Assembly: GCF_023541015.1 (NCBI RefSeq) | Contig: NZ_JALNPR010000006.1 | Span: 1-64,000 of the forward strand | Reading direction: 5' to 3' | Source of the DNA: Marivivens donghaensis | Lineage (GTDB): Bacteria > Pseudomonadota > Alphaproteobacteria > Rhodobacterales > Rhodobacteraceae | DNA: 64,000 nt | Part shown: in pieces, positions 29,420 to 38,991 of the stretch | Numbering within the stretch: the first letter of the stretch is position 1 | How the letters are laid out: each line of letters opens with the position of its first letter | Translations under genes and position numbers: made by a program | Notes under the pieces: model-generated | The model's database searches: none | Seen by the model: only the letters and a program-made list of their open reading frames with translations | What the model was told of the DNA's origin: nothing

Positions 29420-30426
29420 ACGGATTGCCCCTTGAATAGGCCGGTCGGTTTAAACAGAAGCACGACAACTAGGATCGCGAAACTGACCGCGAATTTATAT
29501 TCGGTCGACATCAACTGGAGCAGACCATTCGGCTCTAGTGCTTCGGGCAGCAGATAGATTGCGACCTTCTTCCAAACGTAGGTGACCATGACCTCGGAGA
29601 AAGACACGACGAAGCCGCCGACAATTGCACCGAGCGGGTTGCCAAGACCACCAACGATCGCGGCCGCAAAGGTCGGCAGCAGAAGCTGGAAGTAGGTGTA
29701 AGGCGAATAGGCCTTATCAAGGCCATAGAGAACGCCAGCCGTCGTCGCGAGCATCGCCACGATCACCCAAGTCACCATCACAACCCGGTTCGGGTTGATA
29801 CCCGACAGGAGCGCCAAATCTTCGTTGTCCGAGAAGGCGCGCATGGATTTACCCGTGCGGGTCTTGTTCAGGAACCAGAACAGCCACGCCACAATCGCGA
29901 TTGCGACAACGAGGGTTAGAACTTGGGTCGTGCGCAGCGAGAGGGCTTCGTCAAGGCCAGACCACTCTTTGAAATCTCGCGCCTTGATGATGAAGCGCGT
30001 GCCGTCGTCAAAGGTTTGGTCCTTCACGCCAGCCATGAAACGAATAAGGCCGTTCATCACGAACATAACGCCCAAAGACGCCATCACAAAGATGATCGGA
30101 ACAGCGCGTTTCTTGCGATAAAAGCGGTAGATCGCAAAGTCGGTGCCGACGAGCAGAACCGCCGTAATCGCAATGGCAAAGGGCAGGGCGAAGAGGGCGG
30201 TTGGAAGCGGCCCGAGGCTGATGCCCCACGATTGGAACAACGTCGTAATGCCAATGGTTACTACGGTGCCAAAGGCCATCGTGTCGCCATGCGCAAAGTT
30301 AGAGAACCGCAGGATCGAATAGATCAGCGTCACACCCAACGCACCCAGAGCAAGCTGAGCGCCATAGGTCGTTGCGGGAATGATAAGGAGGTTGGTGATT
30401 GCCACCACAGCGTTGAGGAAATCCAT
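29416..30426 (-). CDS. livH: branched-chain amino acid ABC transporter permease LivH
   Basis: This 336-residue permease pairs with LivM. It shows the typical ALGVTLIYSILRFSNFAHGD region (about 29-48), the DNEDLALLSGINPNRV coupling loop, and the GGLGNPLGAIVGGF motif near the C-terminus. About eight membrane helices are evident. It lies one base after the stop of the small membrane protein gene and overlaps livM by four bases. The substrate within the branched-chain family cannot be fixed from the permease. Confidence 0.94.
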   Translation of the reverse strand: MDFLNAVVAITNLLIIPATTYGAQLALGALGVTLIYSILRFSNFAHGDTMAFGTVVTIGITTLFQSWGISLGPLPTALFALPFAIAITAVLLVGTDFAIYRFYRKKRAVPIIFVMASLGVMFVMNGLIRFMAGVKDQTFDDGTRFIIKARDFKEWSGLDEALSLRTTQVLTLVVAIAIVAWLFWFLNKTRTGKSMRAFSDNEDLALLSGINPNRVVMVTWVIVAMLATTAGVLYGLDKAYSPYTYFQLLLPTFAAAIVGGLGNPLGAIVGGFVVSFSEVMVTYVWKKVAIYLLPEALEPNGLLQLMSTEYKFAVSFAILVVVLLFKPTGLFKGQSV

Positions 30427-30427
30427 A

Positions 30428-30658
30428 TTAACCCCGCATTCTATTCGAAAGTGATTGATTAATCTCGGCCAAGTTACCGATCACCATACCAGCGAAGAGC
30501 ATCATGAAACCCTGTGAATGCAGGATACTACCATCGGCAGGAGCACCTAACGAAGCAGCCAAGGAAGTTGTTTCGAACAAAGTTCCTGCAATTAGACTAA
30601 TTAACCCAAAGACAACCATGACAGTTGCAGCAACCTTTCCCCATTTTTGAAAGCTCAT
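30428..30658 (-). CDS. small two-helix membrane protein inside the liv operon
   Basis: This 76-residue protein has two hydrophobic segments (about VAATVMVVFGLISLIAGTLF at 10-29 and FMMLFAGMVIGNLAEI at 51-66) joined by a short loop. It begins two bases after livF ends and stops two bases before livH starts, so it is translated with the transporter. I recognise no family. It could be an accessory subunit or an assembly or stability factor of the permease. The ATG at 30658 has GGGGGTT, part of the livF end, as its ribosome site. Confidence 0.7.
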   Translation of the reverse strand: MSFQKWGKVAATVMVVFGLISLIAGTLFETTSLAASLGAPADGSILHSQGFMMLFAGMVIGNLAEINQSLSNRMRG

Positions 30659-30659
30659 C

Positions 30660-31373
30660 TTAACCCCCGAGGAAGGAACGGCGGACTTCAGGGTCGGCCA
30701 GTAGGTCTTTGCCCGTGCCAGTGTGGGCGTTTGCGCCCTGAACCAGAACATAAGCACGGTCGGCGATTTCGAGCGCCTGTTTGGCGTTCTGTTCCACCAT
30801 CAGGATCGGAATACCTGTGCGGCTGACCTCAATGATACGGTCAAAGAGTTCGTCCATCACAACGGGCGATACGCCAGCGGTTGGCTCGTCAAGGAGGAGC
30901 ACTTTGGGCTTTGTCATTAGAGCACGGCCAACTGCCACCTGCTGACGTTGACCGCCAGACAGTTCGCCCGCTGCCTGAAAACGCTTGTCACGCAGGATCG
31001 GGAAAAGGTCATAGACCTGTTCCATCGTCTCGCGGAAATCGTCGGTGCGGATATAGGCGCCCATTTCGAGGTTCTCTTCGACCGTCATCGATGGGAAGAT
31101 GTTGCGCACCTGCGGGACAAAACCCATGCCCTTCATCACGCGCTCTTGCGGCGAAAGTTTGGTGATGTCCTCACCATCAAGTCGCACAGCACCAGAGCGG
31201 ACGTTCAGCATCCCAAAGGTCGCCTTCATCGCGGTCGATTTACCGGCCCCGTTCGGGCCAACGATCACGGCGATTTCGCCCTTGTTCACAGAGATTGTGC
31301 AATTGTGGAGAATGTCAGGACCGCGGCCATAGCCGCCCGTCATGTTGTCCCCGATCAGGAATGGTTCGCTCAT
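30660..31373 (-). CDS. livF: branched-chain amino acid ABC transporter ATPase LivF
   Basis: LivF is one of the two cytoplasmic ATPases that drive the transporter. The 237 residues contain Walker A GPNGAGKST (about 39-47), the LSGGQRQQ signature (about 138-145) and Walker B VLLLDEPTAG. The MVEQN stretch near 195 is typical of LivF. The start overlaps the livG stop by four bases. Confidence 0.95.
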   Translation of the reverse strand: MSEPFLIGDNMTGGYGRGPDILHNCTISVNKGEIAVIVGPNGAGKSTAMKATFGMLNVRSGAVRLDGEDITKLSPQERVMKGMGFVPQVRNIFPSMTVEENLEMGAYIRTDDFRETMEQVYDLFPILRDKRFQAAGELSGGQRQQVAVGRALMTKPKVLLLDEPTAGVSPVVMDELFDRIIEVSRTGIPILMVEQNAKQALEIADRAYVLVQGANAHTGTGKDLLADPEVRRSFLGG

Positions 31374-32152
31374 GCGCCCACCTTGTCTTTGTTCTTGAGG
31401 CCAGTGCCGAGGTAGGCTTCGATTACCTGCTCGTTTGCCTTGATTTCAGCGAGTGTTCCTTCGGCCAGAACCTTGCCCTCTGCCATACAAATGACGGGGC
31501 CACAGATTTTGCCGATGAAGTCCATGTCGTGTTCGATAACGACGAAGGTGTAGCCGCGCTCTTTGTTGAGCTGGAGGATGGCATCACCAATGGTCATGAG
31601 GAGGGTGCGATTCACACCTGCGCCAACCTCGTCGAGGAACACGATCTTTGCGTCGACCATCATCGTGCGGCCAAGCTCCAACAGCTTTTTCTGGCCGCCA
31701 GAGAGGTTGCCCGCTTTTTCGTCCGCCAAATGGCTGATGGTGAGAAACTCTAGAACCTCATCCGCTTTGGCACGCAAGGCGCGTTCCTCGTCCGCGATAC
31801 GCTTGCGACCGAACCATGTGTTCCAGAGGGTTTCGCCCGATTGACCAGCGGGAACCATCATCAGGTTCTCACGGCAGGTCATCGAATGGAATTCATGCGC
31901 GATTTGGAACGTCCGCAGGAGGCCCTTACCGAACAGTTCATGCGGCGGCAGGCCAGTGATATCCTCACCGTCCATCATCACACGCCCAGATGTCGGCTCA
32001 AGAACGCCCGCGATCACGTTGAAAAGAGTGGTTTTTCCGGCACCATTTGGACCGATCAACCCAGTGATCGAGCCTTTTTCGATGCTCAGCGAAGCTCCGT
32101 CTACGGCATGAAAGCCGCCGAAGTGTTTATGGAGGTTGTCGACGACAATCAT
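31370..32152 (-). CDS. livG: branched-chain amino acid ABC transporter ATPase LivG
   Basis: LivG is the second ATPase of the system. The 260 residues show Walker A GPNGAGKTT (about 33-41), the LSGGQKK signature and Walker B IVFLDEVGAGVN, where the usual EP after D is EV. That change is seen in some family members and keeps the catalytic Glu. I chose the ATG at 32152, behind GGGGATC, rather than a TTG 12 bases upstream. A strong hairpin with a T-run separates it from livK, so livG-F-H-M is probably made at a lower level than the binding protein. Confidence 0.94.
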   Translation of the reverse strand: MIVVDNLHKHFGGFHAVDGASLSIEKGSITGLIGPNGAGKTTLFNVIAGVLEPTSGRVMMDGEDITGLPPHELFGKGLLRTFQIAHEFHSMTCRENLMMVPAGQSGETLWNTWFGRKRIADEERALRAKADEVLEFLTISHLADEKAGNLSGGQKKLLELGRTMMVDAKIVFLDEVGAGVNRTLLMTIGDAILQLNKERGYTFVVIEHDMDFIGKICGPVICMAEGKVLAEGTLAEIKANEQVIEAYLGTGLKNKDKVGA

Positions 32153-32194
32153 TTTGATCCCCAACGGCGCGATTGATCGCGCTCATCTTATGGA

Positions 32195-32221
32195 AAACGG
32201 CGCGGGGACAAACCCCGCGCC
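32195..32221 (-). terminator. hairpin between livK and livG (partial terminator)
   Basis: On the reverse strand GGCGCGGGG pairs with CCCCGCGCC around a 5-base loop and is followed by GTTTTCC. A 9-base GC stem with a short T-run inside an operon is the usual device for making more binding protein than transporter. Confidence 0.8.
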
Positions 32222-32244
32222 GCAAAGAACGTCATTTCTGACGA

Positions 32245-33420
32245 TTAGCGGTATTCAGCGGTTACCATTTCGCCACCTTCAAAGGTGACAACGCGGTAGG
32301 AACCAGCAGCTTCGCCGCCGTTTACCAGTTCAACGCCAGTCGCGCCAATCAGGTCAACGTCGCCGCCAGCTGCGAGGATTTCGAGAGCTTTGCCCAGTTC
32401 GCCCGGCATGATCGGCTCACCTGGAGCGTTCGCAACCGACTCTACGTATTCTTTGTAGATGTTCGGGTCGGTCGAACCAGCAGCCTGCATAGCAAGCAGG
32501 ATCAGAGCTGCAGCGTCATAGGATTCCGACGCATAGGTGCCTTCGCCGTTGAAGCCTTCTGCAAGGCTAACAAAAGTCTGGTAGCCGGGGTTGTCCGAGC
32601 CAGGAGCCTGACCGTAGGAGCCGTCGATGTCAGCACCGAAAGTTGCCGGCAGTGCGTCACCGATCATCCCATCAGGGAAGTGGAACAGGTCGAATGCGCC
32701 AGCGTCGATCGATGCGCGAACGATATCGCCGCCACCTTGGTCAACGTAGCCAGCAACAACCAGACGCTCACCGCCAGCGGAGGACAGCGCTGCAACTTCT
32801 GCAGAGTAGTCACCTTTGCCAACGTCGTGCGCAGCAGAGATAGTGACGGTGCCGCCCATGCCTTCGTATGCAGCTTGGAAGCTGTCTGCGAGGCCTTTGC
32901 CGTAGTCGGAGTTGATGTAGGTCAGAGCGACCGAGCCAACGCCTTGCTCTTTGAGCAGTTCAGCCATCACAACGCCCTGACGTGCGTCAGACGGTGCAGT
33001 GCGGAAGAAGAGACCGTTGTCTTCGACGGTCGACAGACCCGGGGAGGTCGCGGACGGCGAAACCATAACCATGCCGTTCGGCACAGCAACGTTCTGGAGG
33101 ATCGCACCGGTTACACCAGAGCAGTCAGCACCAAAGATACCAGCAACGCCTTCAGCGATCAGTTCTTCGGCAGCAGCGGTCGCAGCAGCAGCGTCAACGC
33201 AGGTCGAGTCCTTGCGGATTGGCGTAACAGTCATACCGCCGAGCAGGTTGCCCGATGCAGAAACTTCGGCCATCGCCATTTCAGCGCCAGCAGCCATGTC
33301 AGGTGTCAGCGATTCGATCGGACCAGTGAAACCAAGGATAACGCCCAGTTTCACTTCGTCTGCCGAAGCAGCACCAGCAACCAGAGCGGTGGCCGCAGTG
33401 GCCAGCAGCAGTTTTTTCAT
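32245..33420 (-). CDS. livK: branched-chain amino acid ABC transporter substrate-binding protein
   Basis: This 391-residue periplasmic protein binds the transported solute. Residues 1-20 (MKKLLLATAATALVAGAASA) are a clear signal peptide cut before DEVKLG. The two-lobed type I fold follows, with VKLGVILGFTGP at the start and GIFGADCSGVTG around 95-106; two cysteines (about 58 and 100) may form a disulfide. It is the first gene of the operon and is rich in preferred codons, as expected for an abundant protein. Leucine, isoleucine and valine are the family default, but amides or urea are possible. Confidence 0.93.
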   Translation of the reverse strand: MKKLLLATAATALVAGAASADEVKLGVILGFTGPIESLTPDMAAGAEMAMAEVSASGNLLGGMTVTPIRKDSTCVDAAAATAAAEELIAEGVAGIFGADCSGVTGAILQNVAVPNGMVMVSPSATSPGLSTVEDNGLFFRTAPSDARQGVVMAELLKEQGVGSVALTYINSDYGKGLADSFQAAYEGMGGTVTISAAHDVGKGDYSAEVAALSSAGGERLVVAGYVDQGGGDIVRASIDAGAFDLFHFPDGMIGDALPATFGADIDGSYGQAPGSDNPGYQTFVSLAEGFNGEGTYASESYDAAALILLAMQAAGSTDPNIYKEYVESVANAPGEPIMPGELGKALEILAAGGDVDLIGATGVELVNGGEAAGSYRVVTFEGGEMVTAEYR

Positions 33421-33580
33421 TTTTAGACTCCCTATCGGATGTTCTTATCCTGTAGCGAAGCTAATTGGACCATTTGGAAAAGTGAAGCGGTGACGCAAGG
33501 TGAATTTTCCCGCAGACGGGTGTAAACTCCGTCAATTAGCCTGCGAGACGCCTAAAACGGTCAAGAAAGCAGAGATTTGA

Positions 33581-34615
33581 CTAGTCGCGACGCCCATGTG
33601 CACCGCGTTCGCGGTAGGGTGTGGTCTGGTAATGCGCACGATAGCATTTCGAAAAATGCGACGGTGAGGCAAAGCCGCAGGCGAGAGCGACGTTGATCAC
33701 ACTCATGTCGGTTTGCATCAGCAGGTTCCGCGCTTTTTGAAGACGCAGTTCCATATAATAGCGCTTTGGCGACCGTGTAAGATATCGACGGAAGAGGCGC
33801 TCTAGCTGGCGGGTCGACATGCCCACGTCTTTGGCGAGGGTCGCTGGGCTGATTGGCTCTTCGATGTTCTGTTCCATCATCTGAATCACGCGGCTCAGTT
33901 TTGGATGGCGAACACCGATGCGGGTCGGGATAGACAAACGTTGTGTGTCTTGGTCGGTGCGGATCGACGAATAGATCAGCTGATCTGCCACTGCGCTGGC
34001 GAGCTCTTCACCGTGATCGTCCGCGATGATTTTCAGCATAAGATCGAGGGAGGCCGTGCCACCGGCAGCCGTAATGCGATTTCCGTCGACGACGAAAACC
34101 GATTTCGTCAGGTCAACTTCTTCGAATTCTTCGGCAAAGCTGTCTTGGTTTTCCCAGTGGATCGTCGCACGTTTTCCATCAAGGAGACCCGCTTTGGCCA
34201 GCGCATAGCTCGCCGTGCAGAGACCGCCCATAACCACGCCACGACGCGCCTCACGCCGGAGCCAATTCAGCACGCGTTTGTTCGTGGCTTTTTGAACATC
34301 GATTCCACCGCACACGATAACAACATCGTCGCGGGTGAGTTCATCGAGGTCCATCTGCAGCTTAAATTCAGTTCCGTTCGAACAGGCGACCATTTCGCCG
34401 CCATCACCCGCGAGAGCCCATGAATACAGCTCAGCATTCGACATGCGGTTCGCAATGCGCAAACACTCCACCGCGCTGGCAAAGGACAGCATAGTAAATT
34501 GTTCCAAGAGCACGAAGACAAAACGCTTTGCTTTCTTGGGCGCTTCGACTTCGACGATTTGAATTTCTGTGTCCATTTGGGTCTCGAAAACGGAGGTGAT
34601 TTTCGACCACAACAT
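33581..34615 (-). CDS. GlxA family transcriptional regulator (DJ-1/PfpI plus AraC domains)
   Basis: This 344-residue protein has an N-terminal DJ-1/PfpI-like amidotransferase-fold domain (about 30-195, without evident enzyme function) and a C-terminal AraC helix-turn-helix pair (about 230-335, with STRQLERLFRRYLTRSPKRYY and VALACGFASPSHFSKCYRA). Close relatives include GbdR and CdhR, which control glycine betaine and carnitine breakdown, so an osmolyte-related ligand is possible. An in-frame ATG at 34576 is an alternative start. It is divergent from the DAHP synthase gene, with an inverted repeat (34649-34664) between them. Confidence 0.88.
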   Translation of the reverse strand: MLWSKITSVFETQMDTEIQIVEVEAPKKAKRFVFVLLEQFTMLSFASAVECLRIANRMSNAELYSWALAGDGGEMVACSNGTEFKLQMDLDELTRDDVVIVCGGIDVQKATNKRVLNWLRREARRGVVMGGLCTASYALAKAGLLDGKRATIHWENQDSFAEEFEEVDLTKSVFVVDGNRITAAGGTASLDLMLKIIADDHGEELASAVADQLIYSSIRTDQDTQRLSIPTRIGVRHPKLSRVIQMMEQNIEEPISPATLAKDVGMSTRQLERLFRRYLTRSPKRYYMELRLQKARNLLMQTDMSVINVALACGFASPSHFSKCYRAHYQTTPYRERGAHGRRD

Positions 34616-34648
34616 CTTTTTCTCGACAAAGGCAAGAGTTGTTTGTTT

Positions 34649-34664
34649 GCGACCTCAGTGTCGC
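34649..34664. promoter_or_regulatory. inverted repeat in the GlxA-family/DAHP synthase divergent region
   Basis: GCGAC and GTCGC face each other around six bases, 34 bases before the regulator start and about 130 before the DAHP synthase start. It is a candidate site for the adjacent AraC-type regulator by position only. Confidence 0.35.
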
Positions 34665-34795
34665 TAAAGGACAGGTCACAAATTGAGTAAAGTGATTTTT
34701 ACGTTGCCGTGTCAAAGTCAGAAGCTATAAACGCGTCCTGATACCGCTAAAATCGATTATGCGGGTCGAATTTGAACGCAAAACGGAGCGAGACA

Positions 34796-36166
34796 ATGAC
34801 CGAGTGGCAGAAAACGGACTGGCGTGCAAAACCGCGGGTTCAGATGCCCGACTATACGGATGAGGCAAAGCTGAACGCTGTAGAAGCGAAGCTGGCAAGC
34901 TATCCGCCCTTGGTCTTTGCTGGCGAGGCACGCAAACTCAAAGCGAAACTGGGTGCAGTTTCCCGTGGCGAGGCCTTCCTTCTTCAGGGCGGTGACTGCG
35001 CTGAAAGCTTTGCTGAATTTTCGGCTGATAACATCCGCGACACCTTTAAGGTGATGCTGCAGATGGCAATGGTTCTGACCTACGGTGCGAAGGTTCCTGT
35101 GGTCAAAGTAGGTCGTATGGCTGGCCAGATGGCAAAGCCGCGTTCGGCACCGACCGAAGTGATCAATGGCGCGGAACTGCCGAGCTACCGTGGCGACATC
35201 GTCAACGGTTTCGACTTCACACCTGAGGCTCGCATTCCTGATCCAGACCGTATGCTGCAGGCCTACACGCAGGCCGCTGCAACGCTGAACCTTCTGCGCG
35301 CATTCTCGACAGGCGGTTATGCTGACCTGCACAAAGTGCACTCTTGGACGCTTGGTTTCACCGCGTCTCCTGAGGCAGAGCGTTACCGCGAACTGGCAAA
35401 CCGCATCAGCGATACGCTTGATTTCATGAACGCTGCTGGCATTCGTGATGAGGCGAACCATGCGATGCAGACCGTCGACTTCTTCACCAGCCACGAAGCG
35501 CTGCTCTTGGAATATGAAGAAGCTCTTTGCCGTCTGGATTCGACCTCGGGCAAATGGCTTGCAGGTTCGGGTCACATGATCTGGATCGGTGACCGTACCC
35601 GTCAGCCTGATGGCGCGCACGTTGAATTCTGCAAAGGGGTTCAGAACCCGATAGGCCTGAAATGCGGTCCTTCGATGACTTCTGGTCACCTGAAATCGTT
35701 GATGGCGTCGCTGAACCCACAGAACGAAGCAGGTCGTCTGACTCTGATCGCGCGTTTCGGTGCAGGCAACGTCGGTGAACATTTGCCACGCCTGATCAAA
35801 GCTGTTCAGGAAGAAGGCGCAAACGTTGTTTGGACCTGTGACCCGATGCACGGCAACACGATCAAGTCGTCGACAGGCTACAAAACCCGTCCATTCGACA
35901 GCGTACTGCGTGAAGTCCGCGAATTCTTTGCAGTTCACAACGCTGAAGGATCGATCCCGGGTGGTGTACACTTCGAAATGACAGGCAAAGACGTCACCGA
36001 ATGCACGGGTGGTGTTCGCGCTGTGACCGATGAGGATCTCAGCGATCGTTACCACACCGCCTGTGACCCGCGTCTGAACGCGTCGCAATCTCTGGAGCTT
36101 GCGTTCCTTGTTGCGGAAGAACTCTCTGCGCGTCGCGAAAAACTGGCAGCAGCGGCAAACGCTTAA
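34796..36166 (+). CDS. class II 3-deoxy-7-phosphoheptulonate (DAHP) synthase
   Basis: This enzyme joins phosphoenolpyruvate and erythrose 4-phosphate in the first step of the shikimate pathway. At 456 residues it is the plant/mycobacterial class II type. The Cys metal ligand is in [11 protein letters not shown] (about 66-76), with [14 protein letters not shown] near 110 and CDPMHGNT later. The ATG at 34796 has an ACGGAGCG site; a TTG further upstream is less likely. It ends with a strong terminator, and its stop interleaves with that of the PAS protein gene. Codon use is that of a well-expressed gene. Confidence 0.96.
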   Translation: MTEWQKTDWRAKPRVQMPDYTDEAKLNAVEAKLASYPPLVFAGEARKLKAKLGAVSRGEAFLLQGGDCAESFAEFSADNIRDTFKVMLQMAMVLTYGAKVPVVKVGRMAGQMAKPRSAPTEVINGAELPSYRGDIVNGFDFTPEARIPDPDRMLQAYTQAAATLNLLRAFSTGGYADLHKVHSWTLGFTASPEAERYRELANRISDTLDFMNAAGIRDEANHAMQTVDFFTSHEALLLEYEEALCRLDSTSGKWLAGSGHMIWIGDRTRQPDGAHVEFCKGVQNPIGLKCGPSMTSGHLKSLMASLNPQNEAGRLTLIARFGAGNVGEHLPRLIKAVQEEGANVVWTCDPMHGNTIKSSTGYKTRPFDSVLREVREFFAVHNAEGSIPGGVHFEMTGKDVTECTGGVRAVTDEDLSDRYHTACDPRLNASQSLELAFLVAEELSARREKLAAAANA

Positions 36167-36777
36167 TCGCGGTCGTTGTCGACAACCAAACGAAGGGCCG
36201 GCCGTTGGGTCGGCCTTTTTCGTTCACCCGCATAGAGCGCCTGATCAAAAGCCTGCATGGGGGCAATATTGATCTTTTCGTGACGAACAGGGGCTGGGAC
36301 TTCGATAGAGAACCGACGTGCGCTGCGCCCCTGAATACCTTCAGTCACAATTGCACCAAGTGCCCGCGTCGGGATTCCGTTCACACCCGCGAGCGGCATC
36401 AAGAGGAGCCGCCCTGTAAACTTTGGCCGCGAGAGGCCACTTTGAGTGGTCAACGACAGCTCGACAATCGCTGGATCGGCAAAACACGCCTCAACATAGG
36501 TCTGCAAACGATCCCGTTCGGTCGGTTCAAACAGCATGGACAGAGGCATGCCGCGCGCCTCCATCATCATCAGGTCGTTGATTTTTTGACCGCTGACACG
36601 CAACCGCCCTACACCCGGGGCCACACGTTCCAAGATAAAAGAATAGGGCAGAGCCGCGTCAATTCGCGTTGGATCAATGGCACGACGTTCAGGCAACGTT
36701 TTAGGGCCGCGCAATTCATGCCAATAGGCCTCAAGCACCTTGAGCGTTTCGCTATTTGTTTGGTGTGGCGTGTCCAT
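36163..36777 (-). CDS. PAS domain protein (PAS_5 type)
   Basis: This 204-residue protein consists of one PAS_5-type domain (about 15-150; [19 protein letters not shown], then [22 protein letters not shown]) and a disordered tail. Such stand-alone PAS proteins are common in alphaproteobacteria and have regulatory roles in the cell cycle or stress, often unassigned. No kinase or DNA-binding domain is attached. The ATG at 36777 has AAGGA eight bases upstream. Its stop codon interleaves with that of the convergent DAHP synthase gene. Confidence 0.78.
   Translation of the reverse strand: MDTPHQTNSETLKVLEAYWHELRGPKTLPERRAIDPTRIDAALPYSFILERVAPGVGRLRVSGQKINDLMMMEARGMPLSMLFEPTERDRLQTYVEACFADPAIVELSLTTQSGLSRPKFTGRLLLMPLAGVNGIPTRALGAIVTEGIQGRSARRFSIEVPAPVRHEKINIAPMQAFDQALYAGERKRPTQRPALRLVVDNDRD
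36196..36220 (+). terminator. intrinsic terminator after the DAHP synthase gene
   Basis: GGCCGGCC pairs with GGTCGGCC (one G-T pair) around a GTTG loop and is followed by TTTTT. It lies inside the 3' end of the convergent PAS protein gene. Confidence 0.85.
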
Positions 36778-36928
36778 GTCGCACATCCTTAACGGGTGAT
36801 TCAAATTCATAAAACAATTCATTCAAATTGACACGACCCTTCGCGCATCAAGGTTAACAGGCCGTCGCGCCACTTGCCGCAGTGCCCCAATTTGCATTAA
36901 GCCATTGGCAACAAAAGGAGAGGCCATC

Positions 36929-37819
36929 GTGATCCGATCAATGACCGCATTCGCCAGCCGAACGGGCGCACATGGCGCAACCCAATGGAGTTGGGACATT
37001 CGCAGCGTGAACGCACGGGGACTCGACCTTCGCCTACGCCTCCCAGACGGCATTGAAGGGCTGGAACAATCGGTGCGCACGTCGCTGACCAAACGGTTTT
37101 CGCGGGGGAACATCACCTTGAACCTGCGGCTTACGCGGGACGAGACAGATAAAAAACTGGATGTGGACACCGCAGCGTTGGACCGCGCTTTGGAGGCACT
37201 TGGCCGCATCGAGGCACGTGCAGCAGCAATGGGGCTACAGGTCAACACCCCGACCTCGGCCGAAATCCTCAATATCAAAGGCGTTTTCGTTCCAACGAAC
37301 CTGTCCGAAGATGACGACGACCTTCTGAAACACTTGATCGATGACTTTGGCCCCTTGCTCGACGATTTCGCCGCGATGCGGGCAACCGAAGGGCGGGCGC
37401 TGCATGCGGTTGTGACAGACCACCTCAATAAGATCGAAGAACTCATTGAAAAGGCATCGATTACTGCCGAAGAGCGTAAGGCCGACGTTCGCGCTGCACT
37501 TACCTCTGCGATGAAACGTGTGCTCGCCGATATTGCAGAGGTCGATGATCAACGGCTGGCCCAAGAGCTCGCTGTTCTTGCGGTAAAACAAGACGTGACC
37601 GAGGAATTGGATCGTCTTCGCGCTCATGTCGATGCGGCCCGTGGTTTGATCAGCGATCCGGCCCCTGCGGGACGCAAGCTCGACTTTCTCGCGCAGGAAT
37701 TTAACCGTGAAGCCAATACCCTGTGTTCGAAATCTCAGGCTGTTGGGCTTACGGCCGTTGGGCTAGAGTTAAAAGCCGTCATCGAACAGATGCGCGAACA
37801 AATTCAGAATGTGGAGTAA
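36929..37819 (+). CDS. YicC/YloC family endoribonuclease
   Basis: This 296-residue protein belongs to the YicC family, shown in E. coli to be an endoribonuclease linked to small RNA turnover. The N-terminal IRSMTAFASR and SVNARGLDLRLRLPD segments and the C-terminal REANTLCSKSQ and IEQMREQIQNVE ending are typical. I chose GTG at 36929, which gives the family's usual IRSMT beginning and has AGGAG ten bases upstream. The gene precedes gmk by three bases, an order conserved in many proteobacteria. Confidence 0.92.
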   Translation: MIRSMTAFASRTGAHGATQWSWDIRSVNARGLDLRLRLPDGIEGLEQSVRTSLTKRFSRGNITLNLRLTRDETDKKLDVDTAALDRALEALGRIEARAAAMGLQVNTPTSAEILNIKGVFVPTNLSEDDDDLLKHLIDDFGPLLDDFAAMRATEGRALHAVVTDHLNKIEELIEKASITAEERKADVRAALTSAMKRVLADIAEVDDQRLAQELAVLAVKQDVTEELDRLRAHVDAARGLISDPAPAGRKLDFLAQEFNREANTLCSKSQAVGLTAVGLELKAVIEQMREQIQNVE

Positions 37820-37822
37820 TTG

Positions 37823-38467
37823 ATGTCTGCCATCCAACGCCGTGGTCTCTTGATCATTTTGTCCTCGCCGTCAGGGGCAGGGAAATCCACATTGGCGAAA
37901 CGTTTGATGGCCTGGGACCCGACACTTTCGTTTTCGGTCTCGGCCACCACGCGCAATCCGCGCCCCGGCGAAACCGATGGTGTCGAATATTACTTTAAAA
38001 CCAAGCCCGAATTTGAAGCGATGGTCGACGCTGGCGACATGCTAGAACATGCGGAAGTTTTCGGGAATTACTACGGCACACCGAAAGGCCCCGTTGAAAC
38101 AGCTATGATGGCTGGTCGTGACACGATTTTCGACATCGATTGGCAAGGCGGTCAACAAATCAGACGCTCTGCCTTGGCCAATGACGTTGTGTCGATCTTC
38201 ATTCTGCCTCCGTCGATCGCTGATCTGGAATCGCGCCTACGTGGACGTGCACAAGACAGCGATGAGGTGATCGCGAACCGCATGGCCCAAAGTCGCGATG
38301 AGATCAGCCATTGGGCTGAATATGACTATGTGATCGTGAACCGCGACGTGGATGCCGCCGAAGCCGAACTAAAAACGATCCTCATGGCGGAACGGTCCCG
38401 TGCTAATCGTCAACCGGGCCTCAATGAATTTGTCCGCGGATTGAACAAGGAGTTTGAAGCCAGATGA
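37823..38467 (+). CDS. gmk: guanylate kinase
   Basis: Gmk phosphorylates GMP to GDP with ATP in the cytoplasm. The 214-residue protein has the P-loop SPSGAGKS (15-22), the GMP-binding region [19 protein letters not shown] and the DIDWQGG segment. The ATG at 37823 has GGAG six bases upstream, near the end of yicC. The downstream carbonic anhydrase gene overlaps by four bases, making a yicC-gmk-caiE-like operon. Confidence 0.97.
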   Translation: MSAIQRRGLLIILSSPSGAGKSTLAKRLMAWDPTLSFSVSATTRNPRPGETDGVEYYFKTKPEFEAMVDAGDMLEHAEVFGNYYGTPKGPVETAMMAGRDTIFDIDWQGGQQIRRSALANDVVSIFILPPSIADLESRLRGRAQDSDEVIANRMAQSRDEISHWAEYDYVIVNRDVDAAEAELKTILMAERSRANRQPGLNEFVRGLNKEFEAR

Positions 38468-38991
38468 TTTACGAACTCGACGGAATCGCCCCGATTATTG
38501 ATGAAAGCGCTTGGGTTGCTGACGATGTGAACTTGATCGGCAAGGTGACGCTGGCCGCGAAATCTTCGGTCTGGTTTGGGTCAACGCTGCGCGGTGACAA
38601 CGAAATGCTTACACTCGCCGAGGGGAGCAATATCCAAGAAAACAGCGTGCTCCACACAGATATGGGGTATCCGCTCACCATCGGTAAAAACTGCACCATC
38701 GGTCACAAGGTTATGCTTCACGGCTGCACCATTGGCGACAACACATTGATCGGGATGGGTGCGATGGTGATGAACGGCGCTTTGGTCGGTAAAAACTGCT
38801 TGATCGGGGCAGGGGCATTGATCACCGAGGGCAAAGTGATCCCCGATGGGTCGCTCGTCATGGGGGCACCGGGTAAGATCATCCGTACCTTGACCGACGA
38901 CGCCATCGAAGGTCTGACCAGATCGGCGTTGAGCTATCAGAAAAACGCAGAGCGTTATCGCAAAGGGCTCAGAGCGATCAGTGCAGAGTGA
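38464..38991 (+). CDS. gamma carbonic anhydrase-like hexapeptide protein
   Basis: This 175-residue left-handed beta-helix protein is of the gamma carbonic anhydrase/YrdA family. The three zinc ligands His64, His81 and His86 are visible in VLHTDMG and IGHKVMLHG. Hexapeptide repeats ([LIV]-G-x4) run through residues 10-135 and a C-terminal helix follows. Catalytic activity has been shown for only part of the family. The start overlaps gmk by four bases. The last 14 bases overlap the 3' end of a hypothetical gene on the opposite strand. Confidence 0.9.
   Translation: MIYELDGIAPIIDESAWVADDVNLIGKVTLAAKSSVWFGSTLRGDNEMLTLAEGSNIQENSVLHTDMGYPLTIGKNCTIGHKVMLHGCTIGDNTLIGMGAMVMNGALVGKNCLIGAGALITEGKVIPDGSLVMGAPGKIIRTLTDDAIEGLTRSALSYQKNAERYRKGLRAISAE

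Noticed and set aside
34757-36088. Long reverse-strand frame opposite the DAHP synthase gene.
   Set aside because: It mirrors a strongly conserved coding sequence; the translation is Cys/Arg/His-rich nonsense typical of an antisense frame.
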